From: Pseudomonas sp. MIACH
GTDB lineage: Bacteria > Pseudomonadota > Gammaproteobacteria > Pseudomonadales > Pseudomonadaceae
Length of the DNA stretch: 64,000 bases
Reading direction: 5' to 3'
Assembly: GCF_001269925.1 (NCBI RefSeq)
Contig: NZ_LHVO01000056.1
Span: forward strand, 248,001 to 312,000
In this document: positions 47,883-56,801 of the stretch, in pieces
How the letters are laid out: each line of letters begins with the position of its first letter
Position numbering within the stretch: the stretch's first letter is position 1
Notes under the pieces: generated by a model
What the model was told of the DNA's origin: nothing
Database searches by the model: none
The model's input: only the letters and a program-made list of their open reading frames with translations
Program-made: the position numbers and the translations under genes

Positions 47883-49211
47883 TCAGCGCAACATGCCGCT
47901 GCCGTAACCCTTCAGGTTGGCTTTCTTCATCAGGGATTCGTACTGGTGCGAAACGAGGTGCGATTGTACTTGGGACATGAAGTCCATCACAACCACGACC
48001 ACGATCAGCAACGAGGTCCCGCCAAGGTAGAACGGAACGTTTGCTGCAACCACCAGAAACTGGGGCAACAAGCACACGGCCGTCATATATAGAGCACCGA
48101 ACAGGGTCAAGCGAGTCAGAACGCCATCAATGTAGCGCGCAGACTGCTCGCCTGGACGAATACCCGGAATAAAGGCACCGGACTTCTTCAGGTTTTCCGC
48201 TACGTCTTTCGGATTGAACATCAACGCCGTATAGAAGAAGCAGAAGAAAATAATCCCTGCACTAAACAGCAGAATATTCAACGGCTGACCAGGAGCGATC
48301 GACTGAGAGAGGTCCTGCAGCCAGCCCATATTTTCAGACTGACCAAACCAGGTACCCAACGAAGCCGGAAACAGCAAAATGCTGCTCGCGAAAATTGCCG
48401 GAATAACACCGGCCATATTCACTTTCAGCGGCAAGTGGCTGGTCTGCGCAGCAAAAACCTTACGGCCCTGCTGACGCTTGGCGTAGTGAACAGCAATACG
48501 ACGCTGACCACGCTCAATGAACACCACAAAACCGATAATCGCTACTGCCAGCAAACCGATGGCAACCAAGGCAAAAATATTGATATCACCCTGACGTGCA
48601 GACTCGAAAGACTGCCCAATTGCTCTCGGAAGACCGGCGACGATACCTGCGAAAATCAACATCGAGATACCGTTACCAACACCACGCTCAGTAATCTGCT
48701 CACCCAGCCACATCATGAACATCGCACCAGCCACAAACGTGGATACCGCGACGAAATGGAAGCCAAAGTCACCAGTGAACGCAACACCCTGCCCCGCCAA
48801 GCCAACGGACATGCCGATAGCTTGAACCAGGGCGAGGATGACAGTGCCGTAGCGGGTGTACTGGCTAATCTTGCGACGACCAGCTTCACCTTCCTTCTTC
48901 AACTGCTCCAGCTGCGGGCTGACGGCTGTCATCAGCTGCATGATGATCGATGCCGAAATGTACGGCATGATCCCCAGTGCAAAGATGCTCATCCGTTCCA
49001 GCGCGCCGCCAGAAAACATGTTGAACAAGCTAAGAATGGTCCCCTCATTCTGTCGAAACAGGTCTGCGAGTCGGTCCGGGTTGATACCTGGAACCGGGAT
49101 GTGTGCGCCTATTCGGTAGACGATAATCGCCAGGAACAGAAAACGCAGACGAGCCCAGAGTTCAGACATACCGCCTTTGCCGAGCGCTGAGAGAGCACCT
49201 TGCTTAGCCAT
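47883..49211 (-). CDS. secY: Preprotein translocase channel SecY
   Basis: 442 residues with ten membrane helices. LWARLRFLFLAIIVYRIGAHIPVPGI opens TM1; YTRYGTVILALVQAIGM, GTWFGQSENMGWLQDL, the cytosolic loop FIERGQRRIAVHYAKRQQGRKVF, and FIPGIRPGEQSARYIDGVLTRLTL are classical SecY signatures. Forms the protein-conducting channel with SecE and SecG. Its start is directly next to the rplO stop; it belongs to the spc operon. Confidence 0.98.
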   Translation of the reverse strand: MAKQGALSALGKGGMSELWARLRFLFLAIIVYRIGAHIPVPGINPDRLADLFRQNEGTILSLFNMFSGGALERMSIFALGIMPYISASIIMQLMTAVSPQLEQLKKEGEAGRRKISQYTRYGTVILALVQAIGMSVGLAGQGVAFTGDFGFHFVAVSTFVAGAMFMMWLGEQITERGVGNGISMLIFAGIVAGLPRAIGQSFESARQGDINIFALVAIGLLAVAIIGFVVFIERGQRRIAVHYAKRQQGRKVFAAQTSHLPLKVNMAGVIPAIFASSILLFPASLGTWFGQSENMGWLQDLSQSIAPGQPLNILLFSAGIIFFCFFYTALMFNPKDVAENLKKSGAFIPGIRPGEQSARYIDGVLTRLTLFGALYMTAVCLLPQFLVVAANVPFYLGGTSLLIVVVVVMDFMSQVQSHLVSHQYESLMKKANLKGYGSGMLR

Positions 49212-49649
49212 TTATTCCTCGAACTTGCCGCCAGCTGCTTCGATAGCCGAACGCGCACCTTTGGTGGCGCCGATTCCCTTGCCGATAGTGACAGCGCGAG
49301 TCACTTCACCGGACAGCATGATTTTCACACGCTGTACGTTGACGTTGATCACGTTGGCATCTTTCAGGGTCTGCACAGTAACGATGTCGCCTTCCACTTT
49401 AGCCAGCTCGGACAGACGCACTTCTGCGCGATCCATGGCTTTCAGGGATACGAAACCGAACTTAGGCAGGCGACGATGCAGCGGCTGTTGACCGCCTTCA
49501 AAGCCTGGAGCGATGGTGCCACCGGAGCGAGAGGTTTGACCTTTGTGGCCGCGGCCACCAGTCTTACCCAAACCGCTACCGATACCACGGCCCGGACGAT
49601 GCTTTTCGCGACGGGAACCCGGCGCTGGACTCAGATCATTGAGTTTCAT
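49212..49649 (-). CDS. rplO: 50S ribosomal protein L15
   Basis: 145 residues: MKLNDLSPAPGSRREKHRPG with the Gly/Arg-rich N-terminal tail (GSGLGKTGGRGHKGQTSRSGG) that penetrates 23S rRNA, and a folded C-terminus ending GATKGARSAIEAAGGKFEE. Immediately precedes secY. Confidence 0.98.
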   Translation of the reverse strand: MKLNDLSPAPGSRREKHRPGRGIGSGLGKTGGRGHKGQTSRSGGTIAPGFEGGQQPLHRRLPKFGFVSLKAMDRAEVRLSELAKVEGDIVTVQTLKDANVINVNVQRVKIMLSGEVTRAVTIGKGIGATKGARSAIEAAGGKFEE

Positions 49650-49652
49650 CGA

Positions 49653-49829
49653 TTAACCCTCGACACGCAGCATGTAGTAAGCCTTGTTGATCATCCCGCG
49701 ATTCTCGGGAGTATCCTGGACTTCTACAGTGTGACCGATGCGACGCAGCCCCAAACCCTTAACGCACAATTTGTGGTTAGGGATGCGACCGGTCATGCTT
49801 TTGATCAGCGTTACTTTAACGGTAGCCAT
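49653..49829 (-). CDS. rpmD: 50S ribosomal protein L30
   Basis: 58 residues: [20 protein letters not shown], then [19 protein letters not shown] and the terminal [11 protein letters not shown]. Typical bacterial L30 length and place, between rpsE (2-nt gap) and rplO (3-nt gap). Confidence 0.97.
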
Positions 49830-49831
49830 GA

Positions 49832-50332
49832 TCAGAAGATCTCCTTGACGCTTTTGCCACGCTTGGCGGCAATGGATTCAGGAGATTGCATAGCTTTCAA
49901 ACCTTTGAAAGTGGCGTGAACCACGTTTACCGGGTTAGTCGAGCCATAGCACTTGGCCAGAACGTTCTGAACGCCAGCAACTTCGAGGACAGCACGCATA
50001 GCGCCGCCAGCGATGATACCGGTACCTTCAGAAGCAGGCTGCATGTACACCTTAGAAGCGCCATGAGCGGACTTCATTGCGTACTGCAGCGTGGTGCCGT
50101 TCAGATCAACTTGGATCATGTTGCGACGAGCAGCTTCCATTGCCTTCTGGATCGCAGCAGGCACTTCACGTGACTTGCCACGGCCGAAGCCAACGCGCCC
50201 TTTACCATCACCAACCACGGTCAACGCGGTGAAAGTGAAAATACGGCCGCCTTTAACGGTTTTGGCTACGCGGTTAACTTGAACCAGCTTCTCAATGTAG
50301 CCTTCGTCGCGCTTTTGGTCGTTATTTGACAT
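49832..50332 (-). CDS. rpsE: 30S ribosomal protein S5
   Basis: 166 residues: [40 protein letters not shown] is the double-stranded-RNA-binding region where spectinomycin-resistance changes occur in other species; no obvious change is seen. [20 protein letters not shown] follows. Part of the decoding-fidelity set with S4 and S12. Confidence 0.98.
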
Positions 50333-50335
50333 AAC

Positions 50336-50686
50336 TTAGAACTCCAGCCCAGCTTCACGAGCAGCATCAGCCAGCGCTTTAACGCGGCCGTGGTACTTGA
50401 AGCCAGAGCGGTCGAAAGCCACTTGCGAGACGCCAGCGGCCTTAGCACGCGTAGCGACCAGCTGGCCAACCTTTGTGGCCGCGTCGATGTTGCCAGTGGC
50501 ACCATCACGCAGTTCTTTATCCAAAGTCGAGGCGCTGGCCAGGACTTTGTTGCCGTCGGCCGAGATGACCTGGGCGTAGATGTGCTGCGACGAGCGGAAC
50601 ACGCAGAGACGCACGACTTCGAGTTCGTGCATTTTCAGGCGTGCTTTGCGAGCGCGACGCAGTCGAGTAACTTTTTTGTCGGTCAT
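50336..50686 (-). CDS. rplR: 50S ribosomal protein L18
   Basis: 116 residues: MTDKKVTRLRRARKARLKMH, VVRLCVFRSSQHIYAQVISADGNKVLASAST and FDRSGFKYHGRVKALADAAREAGLEF. Binds 5S rRNA in the central protuberance. Three bases before rpsE. Confidence 0.98.
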   Translation of the reverse strand: MTDKKVTRLRRARKARLKMHELEVVRLCVFRSSQHIYAQVISADGNKVLASASTLDKELRDGATGNIDAATKVGQLVATRAKAAGVSQVAFDRSGFKYHGRVKALADAAREAGLEF

Positions 50687-50696
50687 TTGCTATGCC

Positions 50697-51230
50697 CTAC
50701 TTCTTCTTGGCTTCTTTACGACGGACGACTTCGTCCGCGTAGCGCACACCTTTGCCTTTGTACGGCTCTGGTGGACGGAAGTCGCGGATCTCAGCAGCCA
50801 CTTGACCTACCAGTTGCTTATCGATGCCCTTGATCAGGATATCGGTCTGGCTAGGAGTCTCAGCGGTGATGCCTTCCGGCAGTTCGTAATCCACTGGGTG
50901 CGAGAAGCCAAGGGCCAGGTTCAAAACCGTGCCTTTTGCTTGCGCTTTGTAACCAACACCGACCAGCTGGAGCTTACGCTCGAAGCCTTGGCTTACGCCT
51001 TGGACCATGTTGTTTACCAACGCACGCGTGGTACCAGCCATTGCGCGAGTTTGTTGATCGCCATTGCGAGCAGCGAAACGCAGCTCACCAGCTTCTTCAA
51101 CGATCTCAACGGACGAATGGATATTCAGTTCAAGAGTGCCCTTGGCACCCTTCACCGAAAGCTGTTGGCCTGCGAATTTGACTTCGACACCGGCTGGCAG
51201 CTTAACGGGGTTCTTAGCGACGCGAGACAT
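50697..51230 (-). CDS. rplF: 50S ribosomal protein L6
   Basis: 177 residues: MSRVAKNPVKLPAGVEVKFAG, two similar beta/alpha domains, and the C-terminal signature PEPYKGKGVRYADEVVRRKEAKKK. Located near the factor-binding site of the 50S. 12 bp after rpsH. Confidence 0.98.
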   Translation of the reverse strand: MSRVAKNPVKLPAGVEVKFAGQQLSVKGAKGTLELNIHSSVEIVEEAGELRFAARNGDQQTRAMAGTTRALVNNMVQGVSQGFERKLQLVGVGYKAQAKGTVLNLALGFSHPVDYELPEGITAETPSQTDILIKGIDKQLVGQVAAEIRDFRPPEPYKGKGVRYADEVVRRKEAKKK

Positions 51231-51242
51231 GCTTATCCCCCC

Positions 51243-51635
51243 TTAGAACACAGTGCAAAGAACTTCGCCGCCGACACCGGCAGCGCGCGCAGCACGATCC
51301 GTCATCACACCTTTGTTGGTGGAGACGATAGACACGCCCAGACCGCCACGAACTTTCGGCAGATCTTCAGCGGACTTGTACTGACGCAGGCCTGGACGGC
51401 TAACGCGCTTCACTTCCTCGATGACCGAACGGCCTTCGAAGTACTTCAGCTCGATGGACAGCAGTGGTTTGATTTCGCTGCTGATCTGATAACCCGCAAT
51501 GTAGCCTTCGTCTTTCAGGACTTTGGCAACAGCAACCTTCAACTTGGAAGATGGCATGCTTACGACGGACTTTTCAGCCATCTGGGCATTACGGATACGA
51601 GTTAGCATGTCCGCTAACGGGTCCTGCATACTCAT
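51243..51635 (-). CDS. rpsH: 30S ribosomal protein S8
   Basis: 130 residues: MSMQDPLADMLTRIRNAQMAEKSVVSMPSSKLKVAVAKVL, and the terminal GLGVSIVSTNKGVMTDRAARAAGVGGEVLCTVF. Central-domain 16S binder; in E. coli also the repressor of the spc operon. Unusually for this tightly packed cluster, 206 bp separate it from rpsN, with two hairpins and a promoter-like element. Confidence 0.98.
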   Translation of the reverse strand: MSMQDPLADMLTRIRNAQMAEKSVVSMPSSKLKVAVAKVLKDEGYIAGYQISSEIKPLLSIELKYFEGRSVIEEVKRVSRPGLRQYKSAEDLPKVRGGLGVSIVSTNKGVMTDRAARAAGVGGEVLCTVF

Positions 51636-51702
51636 GGGCTAGACGCTCCTAATACAAAAAAATTAGCCTTGCGGCTACATATGTCGCTGAGAATCTCCGG
51701 GT

Positions 51703-51729
51703 AAAAAACACGGGCTCAGGCGAGCCGCG
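51703..51729 (-). terminator. Second hairpin before rpsH, with T6 tract
   Basis: On the minus strand GGCTC-GCCT-GAGCC, extended by ACG/CGT around a 1-nt bulge, then G and TTTTTT. It looks like an intrinsic terminator or attenuator in the 206-bp leader of rpsH. Confidence 0.5.
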
Positions 51730-51730
51730 T

Positions 51731-51759
51731 ATTTTAGACACACTCCGGAAATGAAACAA
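51731..51759 (-). promoter_or_regulatory. Promoter-like element upstream of rpsH
   Basis: On the minus strand TTGTTT (51759-51754), 17-bp spacer, TAAAAT (51736-51731). The -35 lies inside the 3' arm of the preceding hairpin. It would give rpsH-rplF... their own transcription start within the spc genes. Confidence 0.45.
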
Positions 51760-51778
51760 GCCCCAAAAGGGGCTTGTT
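51755..51778 (-). terminator. Hairpin after rpsN
   Basis: AACAAGCCCC (51755-51764), loop AAAA, GGGGCTTGTT (51769-51778), a perfect 10-bp stem followed on the minus strand by TCATTT. Strong stem, weak T tract, so probably a partial terminator or RNA-processing barrier. Confidence 0.6.
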
Positions 51779-51841
51779 CCAGATTCAAGGTCACCGGCGG
51801 TCAGGATCTTGCGATTCAGACCACCTGGACGCTGAAAGTAC

Positions 51842-52147
51842 TTACCAGCTGGCTTTAACCAGACCAGGTACGTCACCACGCATTGCCGCTTCACGCAGTT
51901 TGTTACGGCCGAGGCCGAACTTGCGGTAAACGCCGTGTGGACGACCGGTCAGGCGGCAGCGGTTACGCATGCGCGAAGCGCTTGCGTCACGTGGCTGCTT
52001 CTGCAGGGCTACTGTAGCTTCCCAACGCGCTTCTGGACTTGCGTTCAGATCAACGATGATTGCTTTCAGTGCTGCACGCTTCTTGGCGTACTTGGCAACC
52101 GTGAGCTGACGCTTCAGCTCGCGGTTTTTCATGCTCATCTTGGCCAT
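51842..52147 (-). CDS. rpsN: 30S ribosomal protein S14 (zinc-free form)
   Basis: 101 residues from ATG 52147 (MAKMSMKNRELKRQLTVAKY); the longer frame adds an unconserved prefix. It ends LTGRPHGVYRKFGLGRNKLREAAMRGDVPGLVKASW. The CxxC pairs of zinc-type S14 are absent, as expected for the long form. Followed by the hairpin/promoter region before rpsH. Confidence 0.98.
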   Translation of the reverse strand: MAKMSMKNRELKRQLTVAKYAKKRAALKAIIVDLNASPEARWEATVALQKQPRDASASRMRNRCRLTGRPHGVYRKFGLGRNKLREAAMRGDVPGLVKASW

Positions 52148-52160
52148 GGTCCTACTCCAA

Positions 52161-52700
52161 TCAGTTGCGGAACGGGAATTTGAAAGCACGCAACAGGGCG
52201 CGACCTTCATCATCGTTCTTAGCAGTGGTGGTCAGGGTGATGTCCAGACCGCGGAGAGCATCGATCTTGTCGTAGTCGATTTCCGGGAAGATGATCTGCT
52301 CTTTCACGCCCATGCTGTAGTTACCACGACCATCGAAGGACTTGGCATTCAGGCCGCGGAAGTCGCGAACCCGAGGCAGGGAGATCGACAGCAGACGATC
52401 CAGGAATTCATACATACGCTCACGGCGCAGAGTCACTTTGACGCCGATCGGCCAACCTTCACGGACTTTAAAGCCAGCGATGGATTTCCGAGCGTAAGTC
52501 ACAACAACTTTTTGACCGGTGATCTTTTCCAGGTCAGCAACAGCGTGCTCGATGACTTTTTTGTCGCCGATCGCTTCGCCCAGACCCATGTTCAGGGTGA
52601 TTTTGGTAACGCGCGGAACTTCCATCACGTTCCCGAGCTTAAGTTCTTCCTTAAGCTTGGGGGCGATTTCCTTCCGGTAAATCTCTTGTAGTCGTGCCAT
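52161..52700 (-). CDS. rplE: 50S ribosomal protein L5
   Basis: 179 residues: MARLQEIYRKEIAPKLKEEL, VPRVTKITLNMGLGEAIGDKK, RRERMYEFLDRLLSISLPRVRDFRGL and the C-terminal FPEIDYDKIDALRGLDITLTT. Binds 5S rRNA and the P-site tRNA elbow. 13 bp before rpsN. Confidence 0.98.
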   Translation of the reverse strand: MARLQEIYRKEIAPKLKEELKLGNVMEVPRVTKITLNMGLGEAIGDKKVIEHAVADLEKITGQKVVVTYARKSIAGFKVREGWPIGVKVTLRRERMYEFLDRLLSISLPRVRDFRGLNAKSFDGRGNYSMGVKEQIIFPEIDYDKIDALRGLDITLTTTAKNDDEGRALLRAFKFPFRN

Positions 52701-52722
52701 GGTCTTATCTACCTAGCAGTGT

Positions 52723-53037
52723 TCAAGCATCAACCGCTTTTTGGGTCGACTTGAAGACACGAATTTTCTTACCGTCTTCTACTTTGAAACCAACGCGGTC
52801 AGCCTTGTTGGTTTCGCCGTTGAAGATGGCGACGTTAGAAGCGTGCAGTGGCGCTTCTTTTTCGACGATACCGCCTTGTACGCCCGACGCAGGGTTAGGC
52901 TTGGTATGGCGCTTGACCAGGTTCAGACCACCAACAACCAGACGGTCGTCAGCGAGAACCTTCAGCACCTTACCGCGCTTACCTTTGTCTTTGCCGGCGA
53001 TCACGATGATCTCGTCGTCACGACGAATCTTTTGCAT
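52723..53037 (-). CDS. rplX: 50S ribosomal protein L24
   Basis: 104 residues: MQKIRRDDEIIVIAGKDKGKRGKVLKVLADDRLVVGGLNLVKRHTKP, the KOW motif of L24, and a C-terminal KVEDGKKIRVFKSTQKAVDA. An assembly initiator near the tunnel exit. Confidence 0.98.
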   Translation of the reverse strand: MQKIRRDDEIIVIAGKDKGKRGKVLKVLADDRLVVGGLNLVKRHTKPNPASGVQGGIVEKEAPLHASNVAIFNGETNKADRVGFKVEDGKKIRVFKSTQKAVDA

Positions 53038-53048
53038 GTCGGATCTCC

Positions 53049-53417
53049 TTACAGCACTTCTGGGGCGAGCGAGACGATCTTCATGAACTTCTCAGTACGA
53101 AGTTCACGGGTCACTGGCCCAAAGATACGGGTGCCGATCGGCTCTTGCTTGTTGTTCAGAAGAACAGCAGCGTTGCCATCAAAGCGGATAATGGAGCCAT
53201 CTGCACGGCGTACGCCGTGACGAGTGCGGACTACAACAGCAGTCATCACTTGGCCTTTTTTCACCTTACCGCGAGGAATTGCTTCCTTCACGGTAACCTT
53301 GATGATGTCACCGATACCAGCGTAACGACGATGGGAGCCACCCAGCACCTTGATGCACATAACACGGCGAGCGCCGCTGTTATCGGCCACATCGAGCATG
53401 GATTGAGTCTGAATCAT
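53049..53417 (-). CDS. rplN: 50S ribosomal protein L14
   Basis: 122 residues: MIQTQSMLDVADNSGARRVMCIKVLGGSHRRYAGIGDIIKVTVKEAIP and the terminal FMKIVSLAPEVL. Forms bridges to the 30S. In E. coli the spc operon begins here; in this window the gap to rpsQ is only 23 bp with no promoter evident. Confidence 0.98.
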   Translation of the reverse strand: MIQTQSMLDVADNSGARRVMCIKVLGGSHRRYAGIGDIIKVTVKEAIPRGKVKKGQVMTAVVVRTRHGVRRADGSIIRFDGNAAVLLNNKQEPIGTRIFGPVTRELRTEKFMKIVSLAPEVL

Positions 53418-53440
53418 ATAATTTCTCCGACCCCTAGTCC

Positions 53441-53707
53441 TTAGACTTCCACAGCGCGTTCGAGAACATCAACCAATGCCCAAGACTTGGTCTTGGCCAG
53501 CGGACGAGTTTCACGAATAGTGACTTTGTCGCCGATGTGGCACTGATTGGTTTCGTCGTGCGCGTGCAGCTTAGTCGAACGCTTAACATATTTACCGTAG
53601 ATCGGGTGCTTAACGCGACGCTCGATCAAAACGGTGATGGTTTTGTCCATCTTGTCGCTGACAACACGGCCAGTCAGCGTACGGACAGTCTTTTCGGCTT
53701 CAGCCAT
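53441..53707 (-). CDS. rpsQ: 30S ribosomal protein S17
   Basis: 88 residues from ATG 53707 (MAEAEKTVRTLTGRVVSDKM); a GTG two codons upstream is less likely. Core DKTITVLIERRVKHPIYGKYVKRSTKLHAHDE and IRETRPLAKTKSWALVDVLE. Ends the S10-type gene order. Confidence 0.97.
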   Translation of the reverse strand: MAEAEKTVRTLTGRVVSDKMDKTITVLIERRVKHPIYGKYVKRSTKLHAHDETNQCHIGDKVTIRETRPLAKTKSWALVDVLERAVEV

Positions 53708-53709
53708 GA

Positions 53710-53901
53710 TCACTTACCTGCCTGCTGGTTGAGCACAGTCTTCACGCGAGCGATGTCACGCTTAACTTGCGAGAGCAGATGAGACTGCCCCAACTGGCCA
53801 GTTGCTTTCTGCATACGCAGATTGAACTGGTCGCGCAGCAGGCCGAGCAGTTGCTCGTTCAGCTGCTGTGCGGATTTTTCACGAAGTTCATTCGCTTTCA
53901 T
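53710..53901 (-). CDS. rpmC: 50S ribosomal protein L29
   Basis: 63 residues: [31 protein letters not shown]..., two long helices, the family's normal form. The ATG shares one base with the TGA of rplP (TGATG), so translation is coupled. It flanks the tunnel exit with L23. Confidence 0.97.
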
Positions 53902-54314
53902 CACATCACCGTCCGTTTAACAAAGGCGGTGGCGAGCGGCAGCTTTGCAGCAGCCAGGGCAAAAGCCTCACGCGCCAGCTCTTCAGTTACACCCTCGATT
54001 TCATACAGGACTTTGCCTGGCTGAATCTGGGCTACCCAGTATTCCACGTTACCCTTACCTTTACCCATCCGAACCTCAAGAGGCTTTTTGGAGATCGGCT
54101 TGTCCGGGAATACACGGATCCAGATCTTGCCGCCACGTTTTACGTGGCGGGTCAGTGCACGACGCGCTGACTCGATCTGACGAGCGGTGAGACGACCACG
54201 AGCTACAGACTTCAGCGCGAACTCGCCGAAGCTGACTTTGCTACCGCGCTGAGCCAGACCACGGTTGTGGCCTGTCATCTGCTTGCGGAACTTCGTACGC
54301 TTTGGTTGCAACAT
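53901..54314 (-). CDS. rplP: 50S ribosomal protein L16
   Basis: 137 residues: [84 protein letters not shown]. It supports the A-site and peptidyl-transferase region. One-base overlap with rpmC. Confidence 0.98.
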
Positions 54315-54326
54315 TTGGCGTACCCC

Positions 54327-55013
54327 TTACTTAGCAGCTTTTTTACGAGGCGCTGGTGCTTGTGGTTTCAGTTCTTCTTGGCGACCACCAATTACTTCGC
54401 CTTTGAAGATCCAAACCTTTACACCGATCACACCGTAAGTGGTGTGAGCTTCGTAGTTGGCATAGTCGATGTCGGCACGCAGGGTGTGCAGTGGCACACG
54501 ACCTTCGCGATACCATTCAGTACGTGCGATTTCAGCACCGCCGAGACGACCGCTCACTTGGATTTTGATGCCTTTGGCACCAATGCGCATGGCGTTCTGT
54601 ACGGCGCGCTTCATAGCGCGACGGAACATTACGCGACGCTCCAGCTGCTGAGCTACGCTCTGCGCAACCAGCATACCGTCGAGCTCCGGCTTGCGGATCT
54701 CTTCGATATTGATGTGCACAGGCACACCCATTTGCTTGGTCAGGTCCTGACGCAGTTTCTCAACATCTTCACCTTTCTTCCCGATAACGATACCTGGACG
54801 AGCGGTGTGGATGGTGATACGTGCAGTTTGTGCCGGACGATGGATATCGATACGGCTTACGGACGCGCTTTTTAGTTTGTCTTGGAGATACTCACGCACC
54901 TTCAGATCAGCGAACAAATAGTCCGCATAAGTCCGACCGTCTGCGTACCAGACGGAGGTGTGCTCCTTGACGATTCCCAGGCGAATGCCAATGGGATGTA
55001 CTTTCTGACCCAT
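54327..55013 (-). CDS. rpsC: 30S ribosomal protein S3
   Basis: 228 residues from ATG 55013 ([20 protein letters not shown]); the upstream frame is not conserved. KH domain with [19 protein letters not shown] (GxxG loop) and C-terminal domain [39 protein letters not shown]. Part of the mRNA entry site. Confidence 0.98.
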
Positions 55014-55026
55014 CTCTTCGACTCCG

Positions 55027-55359
55027 TTACTTGTCAGCAACCTTGACAGTGATATGGCAAGACCGCTTGACGATGCGATCAGCACGGCCTTTGGCACGTG
55101 GCATGATTCGCTTCAGCGAACGCCCTTCGTTGACGAAAACGGTGCTGACCTTCAGGTCATCAACGTCTGCGCCTTCGTTATGCTCGGCGTTGGCTACGGC
55201 CGACTCCAGCACTTTCTTCATGATCTCGGCGGCTTTCTTACTGCTGAAAGCCAACAGGTTGAGCGCTTCGCCCACCTTCTTCCCGCGGATCTGGTCGGCG
55301 ACCAAGCGGGCTTTCTGGGCGGAGATTCGAGCGCCCGACAACTTAGCGGCTACTTCCAT
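55027..55359 (-). CDS. rplV: 50S ribosomal protein L22
   Basis: 110 residues: [50 protein letters not shown], with the tunnel-lining beta hairpin near [24 protein letters not shown], where macrolide-resistance insertions occur elsewhere; none seen here. Confidence 0.98.
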
Positions 55360-55370
55360 TTCCTTACCCC

Positions 55371-55646
55371 TTAACGCTTGGCTTTCTTGTCTGCCACGTG
55401 CCCACGATAAGTGCGGGTACCGGCAAACTCGCCTAGTTTGTGGCCGACCATGTCTTCGTTAACGAGAACTGGGACGTGCAGACGACCGTTGTGTACAGCG
55501 ATGGTCAGACCGACCATTTGTGGCAGGATCATCGAACGACGCGACCAGGTCTTAACTGGTTTGCGATCGTTCTTTTCCGCCGCCACTTCGATCTTCTTCA
55601 GTAGGTGAAGATCAATAAAAGGACCTTTTTTCAGAGAACGTGGCAC
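55371..55646 (-). CDS. rpsS: 30S ribosomal protein S19
   Basis: 91 residues: [48 protein letters not shown] and [14 protein letters not shown]. Sits in the 30S head beside S13. Confidence 0.98.
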
Positions 55647-55662
55647 TGTCGTATCCCTCTAT

Positions 55663-56487
55663 TTACTTGCGACGACGGACGATCATTTTGTCGGTACGCT
55701 TATTACCACGAGTCTTCGCGCCCTTAGTCGGGAAGCCCCATGGCGATACCGGATGACGACCACCAGAGGTACGACCTTCACCACCACCGTGTGGGTGGTC
55801 AACCGGGTTCATGGCAACACCACGAACGGTTGGGCGAACGCCACGCCAGCGTTTGGCACCAGCTTTACCCAGCGAACGCAGGCTGTGCTCGGAGTTCGAG
55901 ACCTCACCCAGGGTCGCGCGGCATTCAGCCAGCACTTTACGCATCTCACCAGAACGCAGACGCAGGGTCACGTAGACACCTTCACGAGCGATCAGCTGAG
56001 CCGAAGCACCAGCGGAACGAGCGATTTGCGCGCCTTTACCTGGCTTCAATTCGATGCCGTGTACGGTGCTACCAACTGGAATGTTACGCAGTTGCAGAGC
56101 GTTGCCCGGCTTGATCGGTGCCAAAGCACCTGCGATCAGCTGGTCGCCAGCACTCACGCCTTTAGGCGCGATGATGTAGCGACGCTCGCCATCTGCGTAC
56201 AACAGCAGAGCGATGTGAGCAGTACGGTTTGGATCGTATTCGATACGCTCGACAGTGGCAGCGATGCCATCTTTGTCGTTGCGACGGAAGTCGACCAGAC
56301 GATAATGCTGCTTATGGCCACCACCGATGTGACGAGTGGTAATACGACCATTGTTGTTACGACCACCAGTCTTCGATTTCTTCTCGAGCAGCGGTGCGTG
56401 AGGAGCGCCTTTATGCAGCTCCTGGTTGACCACCTTGACCACAAAACGGCGGCCAGGGGAAGTCGGTTTGCATTTAACGATTGCCAT
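55663..56487 (-). CDS. rplB: 50S ribosomal protein L2
   Basis: 274 residues: MAIVKCKPTSPGRRFVVKVV, NNNGRITTRHIGGGHKQHYRLVDFRR and the highly conserved C-terminus RGVAMNPVDHPHGGGEGRTSGGRHPVSPWG, with the histidine near the peptidyl-transferase region. Normal length. Confidence 0.99.
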   Translation of the reverse strand: MAIVKCKPTSPGRRFVVKVVNQELHKGAPHAPLLEKKSKTGGRNNNGRITTRHIGGGHKQHYRLVDFRRNDKDGIAATVERIEYDPNRTAHIALLLYADGERRYIIAPKGVSAGDQLIAGALAPIKPGNALQLRNIPVGSTVHGIELKPGKGAQIARSAGASAQLIAREGVYVTLRLRSGEMRKVLAECRATLGEVSNSEHSLRSLGKAGAKRWRGVRPTVRGVAMNPVDHPHGGGEGRTSGGRHPVSPWGFPTKGAKTRGNKRTDKMIVRRRK

Positions 56488-56501
56488 GATGCACCCCTTC
56501 C

Positions 56502-56801
56502 TTACTCAGCACTGCTGCTGAAATCGAGATCTTGGCCTGGTTGAAGGGAGATAACTGCCTTCTTCCAGTCATTACGCTTGCCCAGACCGCGAGCAGTGCG
56601 CTTGCTCTTACCCAGAACATTCAGGGTAGTAACACGCTCAACTTTCACGCTGAACAGGCTTTCGACGGCCTTCTTGATTTCCAGCTTGGTTGCGTCAGTT
56701 GCAACCTTGAAAACGAACTGGCCTTTCTTGTCAGCCAGAACCGTAGCCTTTTCGGAAACGTGCGGGCCAAGCAGAACTTTAAATACGCGTTCCTGGTTCA
56801 T
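56502..56801 (-). CDS. rplW: 50S ribosomal protein L23
   Basis: 99 residues: [50 protein letters not shown] and [23 protein letters not shown]. Docking site at the tunnel exit for trigger factor and SRP. Overlaps the end of rplD by 4 nt. Confidence 0.98.

Noticed and set aside
51649..51894. 81-codon minus-strand frame between rpsN and rpsH
   Set aside because: Overlaps the rpsN 3' end in another frame and passes through both hairpins; composition is not protein-like.
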